A DNA stretch of 64,000 nucleotides, taken from the NCBI GenBank assembly GCA_003013855.2, contig ML058484.1:4017344-4081343 (forward strand), read 5' to 3'. The notes under the pieces are model-generated. The model worked only from the letters and a program-made list of their open reading frames with translations. It made no database searches and was not told where the DNA came from. Made by a program: the position numbers and the translations under genes. This DNA comes from Liriodendron chinense (lineage: Eukaryota > Streptophyta > Magnoliopsida > Magnoliales > Magnoliaceae). This document shows, piece by piece, positions 63,679 to 64,000 of the stretch (position 1 is the stretch's first letter; every line of letters begins with the position of its first letter).

Positions 63679-64000
63679 TGTTGCGCAGCACACCAACAAC
63701 GCCGGTGAACCGAGATCCAATCTCCGGTCTCACCCACAAACGATAAACAGGAAGAAAATAATAACTAGAAAAGAATCACACAAACCAACAATCCACAAGA
63801 CAGATTTACGTGGAACAACCCCAACAAAGGTAAAAAAACCACAGGTGCAAACTTCACTATGAAGAAAGAGCGAAGTTACAAGCAATGCACTTACCTTCTC
63901 CTATGCTCCCATGCACAGAGATGGCCCTTTTGCTAATCCTCTCGCCTTTTTCTTACCTTGGACGTATAGAAGCCCTAATCCTCTTGTCTAATCCCGGTTT
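63679..64000 (-). repeat. 5' LTR of the copia element, cut by the window end
   Basis: The first 322 bases (plus-strand order) match 59055-59376 closely, with few differences. The remaining ~310 bases, with the U3 palindromes, lie outside. Confidence 0.93.

Larger units (their letters stand above)
59055..64000 (-). mobile_element. Ty1/copia retrotransposon, Tork-like, running off the window
   Basis: On the minus strand: 5' LTR (63679 to beyond 64000), primer-binding site, gag, protease, integrase, reverse transcriptase, RNase H, polypurine tract and 3' LTR (59055-59686). Integrase before reverse transcriptase defines copia. Wording such as YVDDMLVAG, STRPDIAQAVGVVSRYM and STTEAEYVAAT is Tork/TNT1-like; the lineage is inference. 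The left flank GTTCT (59050-59054) should be repeated beyond the window. The solo LTR at 3466 and the remnant at 19875 belong to the same family. Confidence 0.94.

Overview
This window is transposon-dense nuclear DNA of a flowering plant. Plant-only families are present: a DUF247 gene, a CACTA (En/Spm) element with TNP2 and Transposase_24 genes, CRM-type Ty3 and Tork-type copia retrotransposons, tRNA-derived SINEs and many short inverted-repeat elements. The countless non-coding repeats with a GTGGGCCCCAC-like core remind me of magnoliid genomes, but that is only a guess.

Layout. 1-620: a foldback element bounded by TA/GA microsatellites (again at 15.3-15.9 kb and 49.4-49.9 kb). 621-13016: a ~5 kb non-coding unit, locally tandem-duplicated, interrupted by a copia solo LTR (3466-4097) and a decayed CRM-like Ty3 element (5473-11355). 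13051-14866: a non-autonomous Mutator-like element with a 9-bp target duplication. 17781-19259: an intact DUF247 gene, the only convincing complete host gene. 20366-25195 and 28170-33600: two more copies of the 5 kb unit, the first carrying a CRM solo LTR, separated by a Ty3 remnant. 33.6-36.6 kb: segments A, B and C, which recur in rearranged order at 56.0-59.05 kb. 36626-48960: an LTR split by a structurally complete 11,675-bp CACTA transposon (37099-48773). 49-59 kb: foldback elements, SINEs, a possible decayed host gene and a RING-H2 retropseudogene. 59055-64000: a copia element whose 5' LTR runs off the window.

How the parts relate. Because the 5 kb unit and the A/B/C segments are duplicated, several insertions can be read against an empty copy in the same window. 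This fixes the target duplications of the copia solo LTR (AAAAT), the CRM element (TAGAG), the CRM solo LTR (ATTAG/ATCAG) and a 152-bp MITE (8 bp). Premature stops in the CRM, copia and TNP2 genes are mostly of the kind made by C-to-T change on either strand, as expected for methylated, silenced transposons. The second CACTA gene (Transposase_24) has no visible stop across its traced exons, although TNP2 has five.

Most striking: the CACTA element with two tandem arrays (6.4 x 172 bp and ~9 x 139 bp) inside a probable 4-kb 5' intron; the RING-H2 retrocopy flanked by a 21-bp duplication; and the foldback elements symmetrically embedded in microsatellites. I found no evidence of a wholly unknown system. 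All comparisons were made by eye.
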